In this document: one piece after another, positions 29,899 to 44,400 of the stretch
How the letters are laid out: each line of letters starts with the position of its first letter
How positions within the stretch are numbered: the first letter of the stretch is position 1
DNA from: Protula sp. h YS-2021
Taxonomy: Eukaryota > Annelida > Polychaeta > Sabellida > Serpulidae
Reading direction: 5' to 3'
Length of the DNA: 64,000 nt
Assembly (NCBI GenBank): GCA_949752745.1
Contig: OX457033.1
Location: 20,365,066 to 20,429,065 of the forward strand
Notes under the pieces: generated by a model
Databases searched by the model: none
Told to the model about the DNA's origin: nothing
Seen by the model: the letters and a program-made list of their open reading frames with translations, nothing else
Made by a program: the position numbers and the translations under genes

Positions 29899-32800
29899 GC
29901 TTAGTGCATAGTACATCATTCATGAAATGGCCATCGCCTCAAACAATGGAAGCAAAACCTTGTAACTATGATCAAGTTAACCGAAATCAAAACAACAAGC
30001 CAATAAGCTTCATGGAAACGAATTTTGTTGTTGAGTTTTGGCTAAATATCAAAGAGTACCAAGATTTTAACCACGATAAGGTGCTTTTCAACAAACCTGA
30101 AGAAAATTTCTAGCAATACTTCAACAAAATGGGCGTTCCCTTTGGTCATAGGATGCAACCAGCTTACACTACAGACCCAAGCTCCCAAATTCTTGTACAA
30201 ACATAGACACCGCCTACATTTAATTCAAATATCTTCGCAGAAAGATCTACAAATCAAACGTTAAAGGGATACACACTGTTGCTTGCATTAATATTTAATC
30301 AATGTTGTATCTGCATTATTTGGTTCACGTCTCAATATTTGGTGTCCTTTGTAAATCAGTCTGAAAATATTGAACTATTTGAAGAGAATGGCATTGGATT
30401 GGAAAAAGTTATAACAGTGCTAGAAAAGGAATTATTATAACAGGTGACCCGTTTTGGAACTAAAAATGTGTGGAAATCAATGTGACATAATATCAAAATC
30501 GCTTTGCAATTAAAAGAAGAGGATTTGAGTTATAAATGCGTCACAAACATCTGACGTCTTTTGAGGGTTGTAGAATGGCTGCTGTTAGGTTAATTAACTA
30601 AAAAAATAGTTTTTTTCTTCTAATTTTATCTTCCCTAAAACCGACAAGATTTCAGACTAAGCATGCGCAGTATGAACTCTGATCTGATTTATTTGTAATA
30701 ATGCTTCGGATCATGAACTACACCAAAAGCTTTACAAAACCTACAGTAACATAAATATTCAAGAGCAGAATAAAGATTTATTAAAAACTTGTTCCTTCTT
30801 CTTTGTTAGCCGTAAAAGAAAGTATTTATTTTAATTCGATTGTGTACTTCTTAATGAGCATTCCTTATAGAACACTCGAAAGAAAATTCAAGGATATAAA
30901 CACATCTGCATTAAAAATGTAGATCCAATGTAATTTTGCGAATGTCTTCCTCTCGAATTGCGCTTTGCACTGGAACACACCCCACCGCGGCTCGTAATTT
31001 CGCTGTAAGTAGAGCATTCACGACTCCTTGCACAGTTCTGTAGCTGCTTTATAATAGCACAGACAATACGTTGTACAGCTGACCTGTTATGTTACCGTAC
31101 TCTGGCATGTCTTGATTTGGAAACTGTATGATGAACATAGTTGTAAGATTTATTGACGTAAAGCATAGTTTCTTTAGTTTGTTGCCAGGTTTATGTTATG
31201 TATGAGCGTCTGGAACAACGGCGAGTTTTTGCCTTCCATAAACGTGTGAATTCAAATACCAAATGCTATAATCCAGTGATCTATCACTCTATTAGCCAGT
31301 TTGGGCATGCTTCCTGACCTTTATTCTGCTACAGCATCGTATGCTTGCTTACCGTCCTTTTTATCAGGCCTTCACCCGTCGTCATAAAACTGTGTATCGT
31401 TTAGACATACTGGAGCGCATTTTACACTCGAAAAGGTAATGTGTTTACAATTTGTTTTCCCTTAGAAATGTATTTCATCAGATTTAATTGCTCATGTTAT
31501 TACACCTCTACAATTTGTAAATTAAGCTCAGTAAACTTTGATAAGACGGCAACCGTAAACAATATTAAAATTATAGAAATAATTTGTTTTTCATATGCAA
31601 CTGAATTTATAATCATATCAGATGTTTGATATAAAATAGGTTTCTGATTTTAATTTACAAATTTGATTTAGTTACTGTTAGATTTAATAGCCCTGTATTA
31701 GATTGTTCAATGCTGTGTTTGTTGAAAATTACTGAAGAATAATTGATTGCGAGACGAAAAAAAGAAAAATGACTTAATGAAGTGAAATATGCGATGAAGC
31801 CACCGTCGCAAATACAGCACTTGATCTATAAACTTATAAAACACACAACCCACACAAGAATGACACTTTTACCAGTGCACATTGTGCAATTACAGCTACT
31901 GCACGCAAGAAGTAAACACCACTACGGTAAATCTTGCTTGTTGCGGAATCCTGTCATATTAAGTATGACTATGAGATCATCAAATGATATGAGGAGCTAC
32001 AGCTTTTTTTTAAACAAAACAATCGATTTAAATTCTCTGCTTTGTGCAGTCGCGTGCTATAGACTTGCGCCAATGGTCATCAAACGATTATATGGTGAGG
32101 GTATTTTAAGAGCAGTATAACTGTATTTTTATTCAGTTTCAAACCTGTAATTTAACCCCTAAATGCGTTTGATAACACACAATCAAAAATGTTGAAATAT
32201 GTTTGGAAGGCTTTGAAGTTCATGGATTTTTAACTTTACTAAATAAATGTTTTTGTTAAAGAATTCAAAATACATTCTTAAAAGTGAAAGGTTGATAATA
32301 TGTTTATGATAAAACGGATAAAAAGCTTTGATAAACATAAATCTATTGGGATAAGTGTAAAAGGAAAATGTTCGATAAAGTCTTTTTTTAGTATGTGGTA
32401 CAGAATTTTATAATTAAAGCTTTGTCAAAGCAAGCATTGATCTCAAAAAATAAAGGAATAAGTAAATCAGTAACCATTTGTAAGTACCGATTTATTTTTT
32501 TTTTCACGTTTTTATTATCATTGTTTATGATGTGCTGTAACGCATTGGTATGATCCAAATAGTAATTTTTGCGCGTTTATATTATTATAACTGTTTGAAA
32601 CATGAATCAATTTAATACGTGTGCAGGCCTCAAAAGCTGCGTGCAGCGTCTGTCAGAAAACAAATTGTGCACACGAGTGAATGCTGCTGGACATGCAAAT
32701 GAAAGATTAAAAAATCAACGAAATCCGCGCACATAATATGTTTTAGAGATGTGTGAAACATTGTTATCAACGGTTCTGGGCGAATAAGGCAGGGTTTTGA

Positions 32801-33650
32801 CTAACAACATACTATTTTCATACTGATAAGTCTCTATCAGAGTATAACAATGGCGCTATGTATTACTATGCTGATCAACTGTTGTGGTTGTCGAAATATA
32901 AAAGTTTTGTGGTCGCGCTATTTATTCTCATGCTAACTAGTCTTTGTGGACTATAATATACATAATAGTTTTCACCTAATGCTAATCAATCTGTGAGGAT
33001 TGAAGTATATTCCTGTTATGAAGATTATAGCGGTATATGTTCATAAATGTTTATGACGGATATGTTTCACTACAGAAGACACAATTGCCCATTGTGTGGA
33101 AAACATTCGAATAAGGCTGTAATGAATCTTTTCACTTTCTTCGTGTAGTATTAGAGATATATTGTTCTCATATTTCATTAACCATTACAAAGGTACTTGG
33201 AGCAAGAATAATCTAAAATCAGGTTTTCAAATATCTGTTTAAATGACATGTGTTCAAACAGACAGCAATAGCACAAGCAGACAAAAACTCTAATTACATG
33301 ACAGAAAAGCACCAGAAAAAAGAGACATAATTTCATGTCACGACAACGCTTTGAAAGTATTTCTTACCATGTTTTTACAGACAAATGCACGAATAATTGT
33401 GAAGAAAGCTGGAAATTTGATCATAGAATGCACATAGACTGTTAGCTAAATTATAACACACAATGTATGCCTCGCTGCATTCGATAATGTTTCATGTCGT
33501 TATGTGCATGTGGCAATAGATACCTTTTGAATTATAAAATGCCTGAAAAGAAATATCATTTGGAGAAACAAAATTTGATTGTTCTGAGGAAATGAACTGC
33601 TTTTCCTTCCACGAATGTTTGGCAAAAATAGTGTAGCTTGCCAAAACGAA
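29899..33650. other. Gene-poor AT-rich region
   Basis: About 3.7 kb in which I see no convincing exon, RNA gene or terminal repeat. A 69-codon frame at 29904-30113 and a 112-codon frame at 31782-32120 (starting at GTG, not ATG) have no recognisable motif and are not called. Confidence 0.45.
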
Positions 33651-33653
33651 AAA

Positions 33654-33852
33654 CAGTGAAACCTTTCTTTTTCGGACGTCAACTGTCGAGCAGTTTTTTT
33701 TCTCACAAACGGCGGGATTAAAGTGGCCAACAAAGTGGTCCAATTTACTCAGAACACGTAGTTCATATTATTTAGACACAGTGATGCGATGTTCTAAGGG
33801 GTCAAAACTCTTGGATAAGGGGACTTAAGCATCCATTAGGGTGCCTCTACTG
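33654..33852. mobile_element. Possible Tigger-like MITE
   Basis: Left end cagtgaaacctttctttttc and right end (reversed) cagtagaggcaccctaatgg share the CAGT start and general layout of Tigger termini. The repeats are weak and TA flanks are not clear on the left, so this is tentative. Confidence 0.35.
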
Positions 33853-36560
33853 TACTTCTTCATAAAAGCTGCTTAAAAGTATTGTTCAATGCTGCCGTCG
33901 CTCTATGAACATTTAATGATATTTGTTATGTAAATTTATACTATAGAATACCGTGGGCATGGATTTTGCTCGAATAAAATAATACAAAAGAGAGCAAAAA
34001 CGCAATATAGCCATTGTTGGCTGAAAGTGACAGAAACTCATCTTGTAATTTTGCGTTAAAGAATATCGTATAATGCAAAGACGTCTTGTCAACAATAAAA
34101 AAGAGCATGAAAGAAAGAAAGAAAATTTCTAGTCTTTTCGTTTTTACTGTAGTTTTTTGTGTATTGGGTACTCAGAAGTATTACTCAATAATAGCTACGT
34201 TCTATAAACATTTGATGATATTTCTAATGCAGTTTTAAGCTATAAAAAACTTGCGTTTCCTAATGTTGCTTATGCCTGCAAAATAAACAAAAATCAACAA
34301 ACAAAAAACAAAACAAAAAAATATTTTATATGATAAATTTACAACACTGCATATAAATAATCTACTTCTTCCCCAGAAAGCACGGCGATATGTTACATTT
34401 TTACACGCTTTTGAAAAAAATGTACCTTGCCAAAATATATCTGGATATGTTGTAGCAATTCGAATATCTCTGTCTCCTTAGCCATTTAGGCAGACTGGTT
34501 TAGCACTCTGGTTTTTTTACACATTTTTGAAACTCTTTGTAGTCTTACTGTTGCTGTTGTGAAAACCAAGTAACCAAATATTTCAATCAGGTTTAGCAAA
34601 AATTGATGCTTTACTTTGTTATTTATCCTGATTTTTTCACTGTCTTGTATAAGCGTTTTTGCTGTCTTCGTAGAATTGTTTTTGAATTCGCTGACGGGAT
34701 GTAGTATCGAATATTATTGCAGTATTCTTGTAAATGATTTAAATCTCCATCTAGCTTTGAAATAATACAGTTTTCCTTGTTGAATGACACCCATAACATC
34801 CATACCTACTCGCTATGACACATTCCTACATAAACTACACGACATTCTTTGTATTAGCAACACATTGTTAAATAATGTAAAAGAACCTTTAAATCGTAGG
34901 AATATTCGAAGACAGTTTTACAACCTTACAAAGTCGAGATTTGTGGAAGATATTGAAAGCGAGAAGTAAAAATAGAACAACAGAGCTTTCTTGTTATGCA
35001 AGAATTATATTATGGCACACTGGCTGAATGATCTGTAGTGACATTGCAATCATCTCGCGAAATTTTTGAGGGTGAACTGAGGGTGACATTTTGAGGGCGA
35101 CTTGAAAATGAAACGAAATCGTTTAATATGTCACCATAGAAGTAAATATATATGATACTTCAAATAACACTTTATCGCTTACAAATAAGATTTAGAAGCT
35201 TTTACAATATTTTTAAAAATATTTACTGTGTTATATTTACACTGTGAAAAGAATAACTCTCTTTTTTCCAGAAATTAATCTGGGGAAACATAGAGGTATG
35301 CATTGACATGCCTTAAAAATTAAGATCGTGCCCTACGAAATAAAACCTGGATGTGTTGTATCAATTAGGACAACTGACTCTTGATAACGTGGTCACCACA
35401 AAACCATTTCTTTAAATTTGCTTTTTCTATAACGTTTAGAAAGGAGGAGGGCACGCAAAAATATGGTTGTTGTCAAAATTGCAAAACCGTTAAATATCAA
35501 TTCAATTTGTGTGGTAGTATGACTGTTAGAAACTCCGTAAATGCAGCATCACTTAAAGCATCCCATATCAGACAACAACAACTACTTTAAAATGTAAACC
35601 ACGTACTACGATCTAAACAGTTGGTTTAAATAGACTAGTTTAGCCTTCTTTCGCTCCACGCATCTTTTCTAACTCTTTCACTATTGCTCATTTTCAAACC
35701 AAATAACAATAGTTATATCAGTTTTTATAGGAATTGATACTTTTATGAATTTGTTGTCCTGGTTTATTTTACTCCCTTAATATTGCGACAACATTCTGAT
35801 AAAAGTGTCCCCTTTTAACTAGCTGATGCATGAAGTATCGAAGCATTTTCGATAAGAGCACAAAGATCTAACTACCGTTTTAATATTACATGATTCACTT
35901 CTTCCTCGTTGGTGTGTACTCTATCAGTTTATAATGACTTCATATGACATACCAAAAATATTTCTACTGGACATTATTTGTCGCATTAGCAGAATAAACA
36001 TACAAAAATGCAACCGACCATTTAAACTCGTTGGGCTCTCCAAAGAGAAATACTATTAACTGAATAAATAATTTTACAGTCTTGAAAACTAGCGATTGTG
36101 TAATCTAATGAAAGCTGCACATGAGACTTGTATTTCAGCATTTCAGCAATAGAGGTTTTTTTTGCATGAATAAAACTAAATTTTCAATAAAACATTTTAG
36201 AACTGACTGAAATCTTGTTCTGCAAGGATTGTGTTACAGCAGGATGATTAACCAATGAGCTGTTGTAATAAAAGTGACCATGCTGAACCACTGAACAGAT
36301 ATAAAGAAGCTTTGATTATCACCTCAAATTAAACAGCACTCTTCAATATTCCATCACACACTATAAGTTAATGCAATTACTTTCCAGAAATAACCTGGAA
36401 GTAAGGAGACTACTTGTATGATATACCTTATGCATATGTGGGCAGGAAAATCGTACCTTACTGAGTAATATCTGGATATGTTGTAACAATTGGAATATCT
36501 CTGGCGCTTTAGTCGTACGTACGAAAGTGCTACACCACAGAGTAGCAAGTCTCTATAACA
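33780..36560. repeat. Degenerate ~1-kb tandem duplication, at least three copies
   Basis: A block starting 'ccagaaa' and containing 'tggatatgttgta(g/a)caatt(c/g)gaatatctctg' recurs near 34375, 35266 and 36384. Flanking segments such as 'tctat(g/a)aacatttgatgatattt' near 33900 and 34200 also recur. Divergence is high. Open frames inside are short and differ between copies. Confidence 0.5.
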
Positions 36561-36691
36561 AATCCACTTTTTTACGCAAAAATGTAAAAAGAAAACCGCA
36601 GGTCAAATTTTTGTACTCAATAGAGATATATGGATATGTATAGCTAAATACATTACACATTGTAGAATAGGTGATACATATTTATAAAGTA

Positions 36692-37972
36692 CAGTAAAAT
36701 CTTTATATAAGGAACATCCTCCGGACCAACACAATGCTTCTTAGATAGAGGTGTTCCCTAACGAGAGGTTGTACTAAATTACGGTAATAATCAAAATGCT
36801 CTCATGTATTAGACATAATATATTAGCAGTTGTGGAAGTTAATATATTATTAAAATTAAACTTTCGGTTACCTTGTGCTTGGCTAACTTCCGCTGCGGGT
36901 CGTACCTCATTTTATTAAAGTTATAATCTAAACAAATGACTGATAAGGATGAGCCATCAAGTCAAAATTTGGAAAGGAAACTACACAGCATTAGACAAGC
37001 AGCTGAATCGATATCTTTTCGAGTGACTGAGAAAAACCAAATTTAACAGAAGTTTCTAGAAAACTCGATGCTGTGTTAACACGTGTAGAAAAGTAAGAAA
37101 ATGTATCAATGCATGTTTTGTGCACAGTCTAAAAGTTCTAAAATAACAATACAAAGAGACTACAAAAAAGTGACAATGATAAATGTTTGAATGACAAATT
37201 TTTTTTGCAATCAATTCTTCTTTTAATTTTTCGCCGAAAAATAATCTTTTATGGTACTTTGTTTTCTATGTTTTGTTTTCAAAATAATTTTGCACGCGAA
37301 TGCTTCCAAAGACACCGCAGCATCATATGCTTCAATGTCACATAAAATCATGTTTAACTAAGATCTCTATCATACTGATAAAGGAGTATTCAAAGCAAAC
37401 ACTTGCATCGAAAACAAGAGAAAAGTAATTTGAATTTGTAAACATGAAGAATTCTGAGCTATTATGCCAATGAATTTGCTTTGAAAAATGCGCTTTATGA
37501 CAATAAGAACATGCTCAATTAGTTAAATCAGCCCGCCGAATGATCCTTAATTTAGTGTAAATAACATCTTTGTCATAGCTAAGCTTTTATGTTAGCGCTG
37601 ATAGTCATTTTGCGGTTTAGTTTGATATAATTAAGGACTGTATTTTACAATGATAGATTTTGCGATAACCACAATGAGTAAGTTATGAGAACATCAACAG
37701 GCTTCCAACTGAAATTTATTTTCTTGATGTTTTATTTGAAAAAATGTTTTCAGCATCTTTTGCTGCTCCTTAATTAGAGGTGAAATTTTGATGTAAACAT
37801 AAAAAATGAGACCGAGAAAAGTGTTCCCTGTTCCGAATATGGAGGTGTTCCCTAATGAGAGGTGCTGGATTCCCCCATGTTTAAGCAAATGGAAAAGTCC
37901 GGGACCCAGAAAAAACGTTCATAATTGCAGGTGTTCCCTAATGAGAGGTGTTCACTAGCGCAGGTTTTACTG
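36692..37972. mobile_element. Tigger/pogo-like DNA transposon, non-autonomous
   Basis: The left end cagtaaaatctttatataag and the reversed right end cagtaaaacctgcgctagtg are inverted repeats directly flanked by TA on both sides. 'gaggtgttccctaa(t/c)gagagg' motifs occur near both ends. The 1.28-kb interior shows no intact transposase, so this is a deletion derivative or decayed copy. Confidence 0.8.
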
Positions 37973-37974
37973 TA

Positions 37975-38759
37975 TTCACAAAATTAAAAAAAGAAAACGG
38001 GAACCTAGTAAGAAATACAAAAATAGCCAATCAACAATAACAATAAAGTATATTAATTATTGAGAAAATGTCTCCGTGGCAGAACCACATGATAACCAAT
38101 AATTCAATGTATTTACCACTTGTAAAAATAGGACATACAGTGAGATCACAGATAATAAAAGAATAGTTATCTTAAGAGACTATGTTGTTATACGACGTAA
38201 TCGAGATATTATGCCCAACCATTTGCGCAATAGATTAGTGATCAACAGATTTAAGACGCAGTCCAGTTAATATTGGCTTACATTATAAATACACAGTTTA
38301 GTAATTCAAACATCCATTTTAATCTATTTAATCATTAACCATTCACGGCGTCATTCCTTTAAAATACATAATTGGGTGATTTTTGCTTCACTTATTTTGA
38401 AAATTATTTGGCAAGCAATAGGTTTTGACGATTGGTGACGTAGCAATTCAGATGTTACAAACTAACCCAAGACTAAAACATATGTCAGACAGTTGCAATA
38501 TTGTGTTCGGTAGTTGATCTTAAAGTGCAAGTTGCAGTGGGCAAAGAAGTGAAAAACATTCATTTGAACACTGAAGATTAAGAGGTCAATATCTAAGAAG
38601 TTATATTGGTATTCTCAAATGGTTTTCAAACGCCACCCGTATAACAATTTTAAGCTATATACGACGCACGTAATTTGACAAATTTGTAAAATGATTTTTA
38701 AAAAATCTGCTTAAACTTTAAAAGCTTAATATTAGCACAGGTTTTAGGTATTTCATCAG
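37975..38759. other. AT-rich spacer before the LINE relic
   Basis: No gene recognised. It may contain the unrecognisable 5' part of the retrotransposon that follows. Confidence 0.4.
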
Positions 38760-41480
38760 CAACTTCTCTACATGCTAAATAACACCCATGGATTCTCGCT
38801 CCATGCCAGGAGCCTCTTGACCGTAGAGGGTCGAAAGTCCTGGAAAGCTGCTCAACTTATGATTCCAGTTATACTGTCTCCAAGAAGTTCCACATGTATA
38901 TAACCTCTCTATCTCGGTATACCAACAGATAACTAAGCCACAGCAACATGGGGATTCAGTAACACCACTGTAACATAAGCAATCTAAAGCAACCTACATT
39001 TCATCATCAAAAACTTAAAAATAAACGATCTCCATCTTATTTTTTTTGCAAAACTCTCATCACTTTATTGATGCAACAATTTTAAAACAAAAGATTTTGT
39101 CTATAAAATAGTAACTCCCCAGGGTTTTTCTTAGTCCCAAAATATTTCACCGCTGGCTAGCGTTTCCATGCTAATGGCAAGGCGATCTGTTGTGCGTTCT
39201 CCAATATGGCATCCAGTGACTGAAACCTCCTTCCCTTTTAGTTCTCCGGTTTAACTAACGTTCTTTGTCTTGGACTGCATCTCCAAATGCCAGAAGACCG
39301 AAGGCTTGGCCACTGAGGCAATTGTTCCCTACTTAAGAATTCGAATGCAATCGCAATCAATCCCGCTACAGTACTAGATGGTCAGAGTAAATCTGGGGCT
39401 GGCAGACTTAAAAGAAAGTCAAACACTTTTCTATGGAAACGAGCAGAATAAAAAACAAAATATCATAAGGCGGCTTTGAACATGATCCGTACAATCTCTC
39501 GTAAAGCTCTCTCAACCCGTTCAGTCATTTGAAAAATAACACCAGACCATCACTTACGATAAGATATATCTCAGCTCTCGGAGTGACAGTCGAACACAAT
39601 TCATCATGACAAAAGTACAGCCATGGATTTAGACACCACGAAAGATATACCATAAGCTCTAACTCCAACAACAAGGGAGACTACAGTAACAATTCTTCAA
39701 TCCATGGTCTGAAAAGGGATATATATAACTTCCACAATTTGGGCACTAATCCTAATACATTACCAAGTACAAGTAAACAACATAGAGACGACTAATCTGT
39801 TTACTGAAACATAGAAAGAGACATGATTATCCCAACACATAAAGCAAAGAAAAACCAACGAATTTTCAAAATTATCAGCCATTTTGGCTCACGAGCTCCG
39901 TTTGCAAAACATTTGAACAAACCATAGCTGAAAAGTTAATCTGGTATCTAGACAGAAATCATCTGCTTGCTGATATCTGGAGTGGTTTTAGAAAAGGACA
40001 GTAAAAGAGCTGTGAGGTAAGCTTTGTTCTATAAATAGCACGTTGCCACGGTTTACTGTGATTTGAAAAAAAGCATACGATACAACTTGGGAATACGGCG
40101 TACTTAAATACCTGTTCTTTTTGGTACTCGTTGGTCTCCTACCTGAATTATTCAAAGAATTTCTAAATAAATATGGGTTCCGATTGTATTTTCCGAGTGT
40201 AATTTTCTCGGAATATTTTGAAGACTAGGAAGGGTTCCTCAGGGTAATTCTTTCAATTATACTTTTCCTGATAAAAACCTAGCAGTGTTAAAGATACTCA
40301 CAAACAGGAGATACATGGCTCACTCTCTATAGATGATTTTACAATTTCTTTTAGAGGTAAAAACTTCGTAGTGTAATGTCGTCCTCAGCATAATGTACGA
40401 TGCATATACACTTGGGCTAAAATACGTTATAAATTTTATCAAACCAAAAGGGTTTGAATATAATTTGCAACAAATGAAAGAAGCAAATCTATCCGAGTTT
40501 ATTTCAAATGTTCAAATACTTGTAGAAAAGGAACGCAAATTGAATGTCAACCACCACATCAAACAGCTGAAAAGTAAATAACAAAAAGCGTTGAATCTTC
40601 TCAAGGTAATTTTGGTTGATGATAATGGAGAAGGCAGAGACACTCAACCTATGCTAGATTATAGAGTCTATGGTTCAGCTACATCATCCTGTAGATGCTG
40701 GAATCCATACAAAATCAAGGGTTATGTCTAAATGCTTTTGAGACCCCACAAGACGATAGTTTGCACGCATAGAGAAATCGCCAGAGGGAAATCTCTTAAG
40801 GTTCAAAGATTAAACTTGCAATGCAATATGCAAAGGAATTGCATAAGAACAGCTAAAATCCAACACACGAAAGAGTCTGTGGTACAGCTGCCTCACGGTT
40901 TATGCTTGGTGCCAGAGTTACACCTCCTCTCGAGGTAACTAGCCAAAGCGCTTTCTTATATATCTCCAAAAAAGAGATCACAAACAGATAGGTTAATCAA
41001 ACAAATTTTGTGGAGCTTAAACAGAAGTGCAAAACTTGTAACATTTTTACGCAGACGGTTCTAAACTTAACGATAAAGCAGCAGCCTCTGTTGTAATTGC
41101 AATGCAGAAAACAGGACTAAGGGATGGGCCATCAATTATTCCTTGCAGAAGTCAGCCTATGTTGGTACTGCAAGTACTTGAGAACTTTCAAATATCGAAC
41201 GTTTTAATCCTAGATCTTGTGGAAATACATGAGGATGCTATAAGGACTGGGAAAGAAGTAATTCTCTAATGGGTTCCAAGCCTGTTCTGACTTCCAATTC
41301 CATACTCAAACATCAAATACCAAACGAAACCAATCTGTAGCTTTGTTTATCTTGTTGGTTTTGATTACACACTGGATTTCAACTGGAATACCACTGTTTC
41401 TAGTAACTGACCAGCACAGATACAATGTAACCCGCTAAGGGTCGGCCGTGTCGTTAATCGTATAACTAACTAACTATTCT
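38760..41480 (+). mobile_element. Decayed non-LTR retrotransposon (EN-RT-RNase H order)
   Basis: Broken frames in the same direction read, in order: an endonuclease C-terminal remnant with LDRRGSKVLE (near 38819); RT remnants with SSVCKTFEQTIAEKL (39894) and SGFRKGQ; a DLKK/AYDTTWEYG block split by an extra A (40059-40095); an IDDF catalytic box (near 40335); and an RNase H remnant starting FYADGSK (41046) and ending in a WVPS motif. The tail has a taactaactaacta run (about 41463-41476). The domain order and AYDTTW box fit the Jockey/I group with RNase H, probably I/Nimb-like. Many stops and frameshifts show that it is dead. Its 3' ~355 bp belongs to the tandem array that follows. Confidence 0.8.
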
Positions 41481-44400
41481 CAATGTTACCATCCATACTT
41501 TGGACTCCATTTGTTGTCCTCTGTAGTTTTTCTTCTGGCGGTATATATGCTTTGGAGAATTCGTCTTCATGTTGTTTGCTTTTGTGCTCTAAACTGTTTG
41601 TACTGATTTAGCATACATCTGTAGTTTGATCTGTTATATTTTTGTTTACAAGTCTGTTTGGCTTTGGAGTGATCTGTGATGATTTTATGCAATTTGTTCC
41701 GGCAAATGTTCCTTTTATTGAGTTTTCCTTATTTCCTTCATTCATTCTTGCATTATTTCATGTAATGATTTATTATAATTTTTTCTGGCTAAGATTCCTT
41801 TCCTATATTTCATATGCTTGGTTTGAATTCGATTATATAATGAGTGGAAAAGGTGCTTACAAGTACAGTGCTTTTTGATTTCACAAGATGCACAAATTGT
41901 AGTCAATATCTGTGACAGAAACTTGATTTATTTAAGTTACTTTTATTTCTGTAAGATACTTAAAAATACTTTTTTCAAAATACAAGACAGGGGCTGTCAA
42001 CTAAAGTGTGCATGATATACCTCATAGTAAAATTATAATAAATATTACTGAGCACATTTTACAACTGATAATTTATGTTTCTGTGTAGATTCATCCAGTC
42101 AGAGATCAATAAAACAAATGAATAACAAAATTCTTAAAATCTTCTATTACATTTTGTGTAATTTGGCTAATTTATTTAAGTGCCACTGTTACGGGGTGTC
42201 TAGAAATAAAACTTTGATGCAAGATCAGAATGACCTCATAAACGTAGGAACTGGTAGCTAAGGAGGCAAGTCATCAAGATTCTATTTCATTGATTTGAGC
42301 TAGGTAAAATGGCTGCATTTATCCCAACGTACTTCTATATTCTTACAATTTTGCATAGCAAATTAATATCTATTCCCAAGTAAAGCTTGATTTTGCAAAA
42401 GCGAAGTTCCTTTAATATTTTATCCAAACCTTTTAGTAAGAAAGAGTATTGCATTATCTTGATAAAACCTAAAAGTGCTTAACACTTAAAGTTACAAATT
42501 ATCCGATGGGCCATCAATTATTCCTTGCAGAAGTCAGCCTATGTTGGTACTGCAAGTACTTGAGAACTTTCAAATATCGAACGTTTTAATCCTAGATCTT
42601 GTGGAAATACATGAGGATGCTATAAGGACTGGGAAAGAAGTAATTCTCTAATGGGTTCCAAGCCTGTTCTGACTTCCAATTCCATACTCAAACATCAAAT
42701 ACCAAACGAAACCAATCTGTAGCTTTGTTTATCTTGTTGGTTTTGATTACACACTGGATTTCAACTGGAATACCACTGTTTCTAGTAACTGACCAGCACA
42801 GACACAATGTAACCCGCTAAGGGTCGGCCGTGTCGTTAATCGTATAACTAACTAACTATTCTCAATGTTACCATCCATACTTTGGACTCCATTTGTTGTC
42901 CTCTGTAGTTTTTCTTCTGGCGGTATATATGCTTTGGAGAATTCGTCTTCATGTTGTTTGCTTTTGTGCTCTAAACTGTTTGTACTGATTTAGCATACAT
43001 CTGTAGTTTGATCTGTTATATTTTTGTTTACAAGTCTGTTTGGCTTTGGAGTGATCTGTGATGATTTTATGCAATTTGTTCCGGCAAATGTTCCTTTTAT
43101 TGAGTTTTCCTTATTTCCTTCATTCATTCTTGCATTATTTCATGTAATGATTTATTATAATTTTTTCTGGCTAAGATTCCTTTCCTATATTTCATATGCT
43201 TGGTTTGAATTCGATTATATAATGAGTGGAAAAGGTGCTTACAAGTACAGTGCTTTTTGATTTCACAAGAATGCACAAATTGTAGTCAATATCTGTGACA
43301 GAAACTTGATTTATTTAAGTTACTTTTATTTCTGTAAGATACTTAAAAATACTTTTTTCAAAATACAAGACAGGGGCTGTCAACTAAAGTGTGCATGATA
43401 TACCTCATAGTAAAATTATAATAAATATTACTGAGCACATTTTACAACTGATAATTTATGTTTCTGTGTAGATTCATCCAGTCAGAGATCAATAAAACAA
43501 ATGAATAACAAAATTCTTAAAATCTTCTATTACATTTTGTGTAATTTGGCTAATTTATTTAAGTGCCACTGTTACGGGGTGTCTAGAAATAAAACTTTGA
43601 TGCAAGATCAGAATGACCTCATAAACGTAGGAACTGGTAGCTAAGGAGGCAAGTCATCAAGATTCTATTTCATTGATTTGAGCTAGGTAAAATGGCTGCA
43701 TTTATCCCAACGTACTTCTATATTCTTACAATTTTGCATAGCAAATTAATATCTATTCCCAAGTAAAGCTTGATTTTGCAAAAGCGAAGTTCCTTTAATA
43801 TTTTATCCAAACCTTTTAGTAAGAAAGAGTATTGCATTATCTTGATAAAACCTAAAAGTGCTTAACACTTAAAGTTACAAATTATCCGATGGGCCATCAA
43901 TTATTCCTTGCAGAAGTCAGCCTATGTTGGTACTGCAAGTACTTGAGAACTTTCAAATATCGAACGTTTTAATCCTAGATCTTGTGGAAATACATGAGGA
44001 TGCTATAAGGACTGGGAAAGAAGTAATTCTCTAATGGGTTCCAAGCCTGTTCTGACTTCCAATTCCATACTCAAACATCAAATACCAAACGAAACCAATC
44101 TGGGGCTGTATCGGTAGTAGCTTTGTTTATCTTGTTGGTTTTGATTACACACTGGATTTCAACTGGAATACCACTGTTTCTAGTAACTGACCAGCACAGA
44201 CACAATGTAACCCGCTAAGGGTCGGCCGTGTCGCTAAATCGTATAACTAACTAACTATTCTCATGGTTACCATCCATACTTTGGACTCCATTTGTTGTCC
44301 TCTGTAGTTTTTCTTCTGGCGGTATATATGCTTTGGAGAATTCGTCTTCATGTTGTTTGCTTTTGTGCTCTAAACTGTTTGTACTGATTTAGCATACATC

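Noticed and set aside
31782..32120. 112-codon frame
   Set aside because: Starts at GTG, has no motif, and has no splice or 3' end context.
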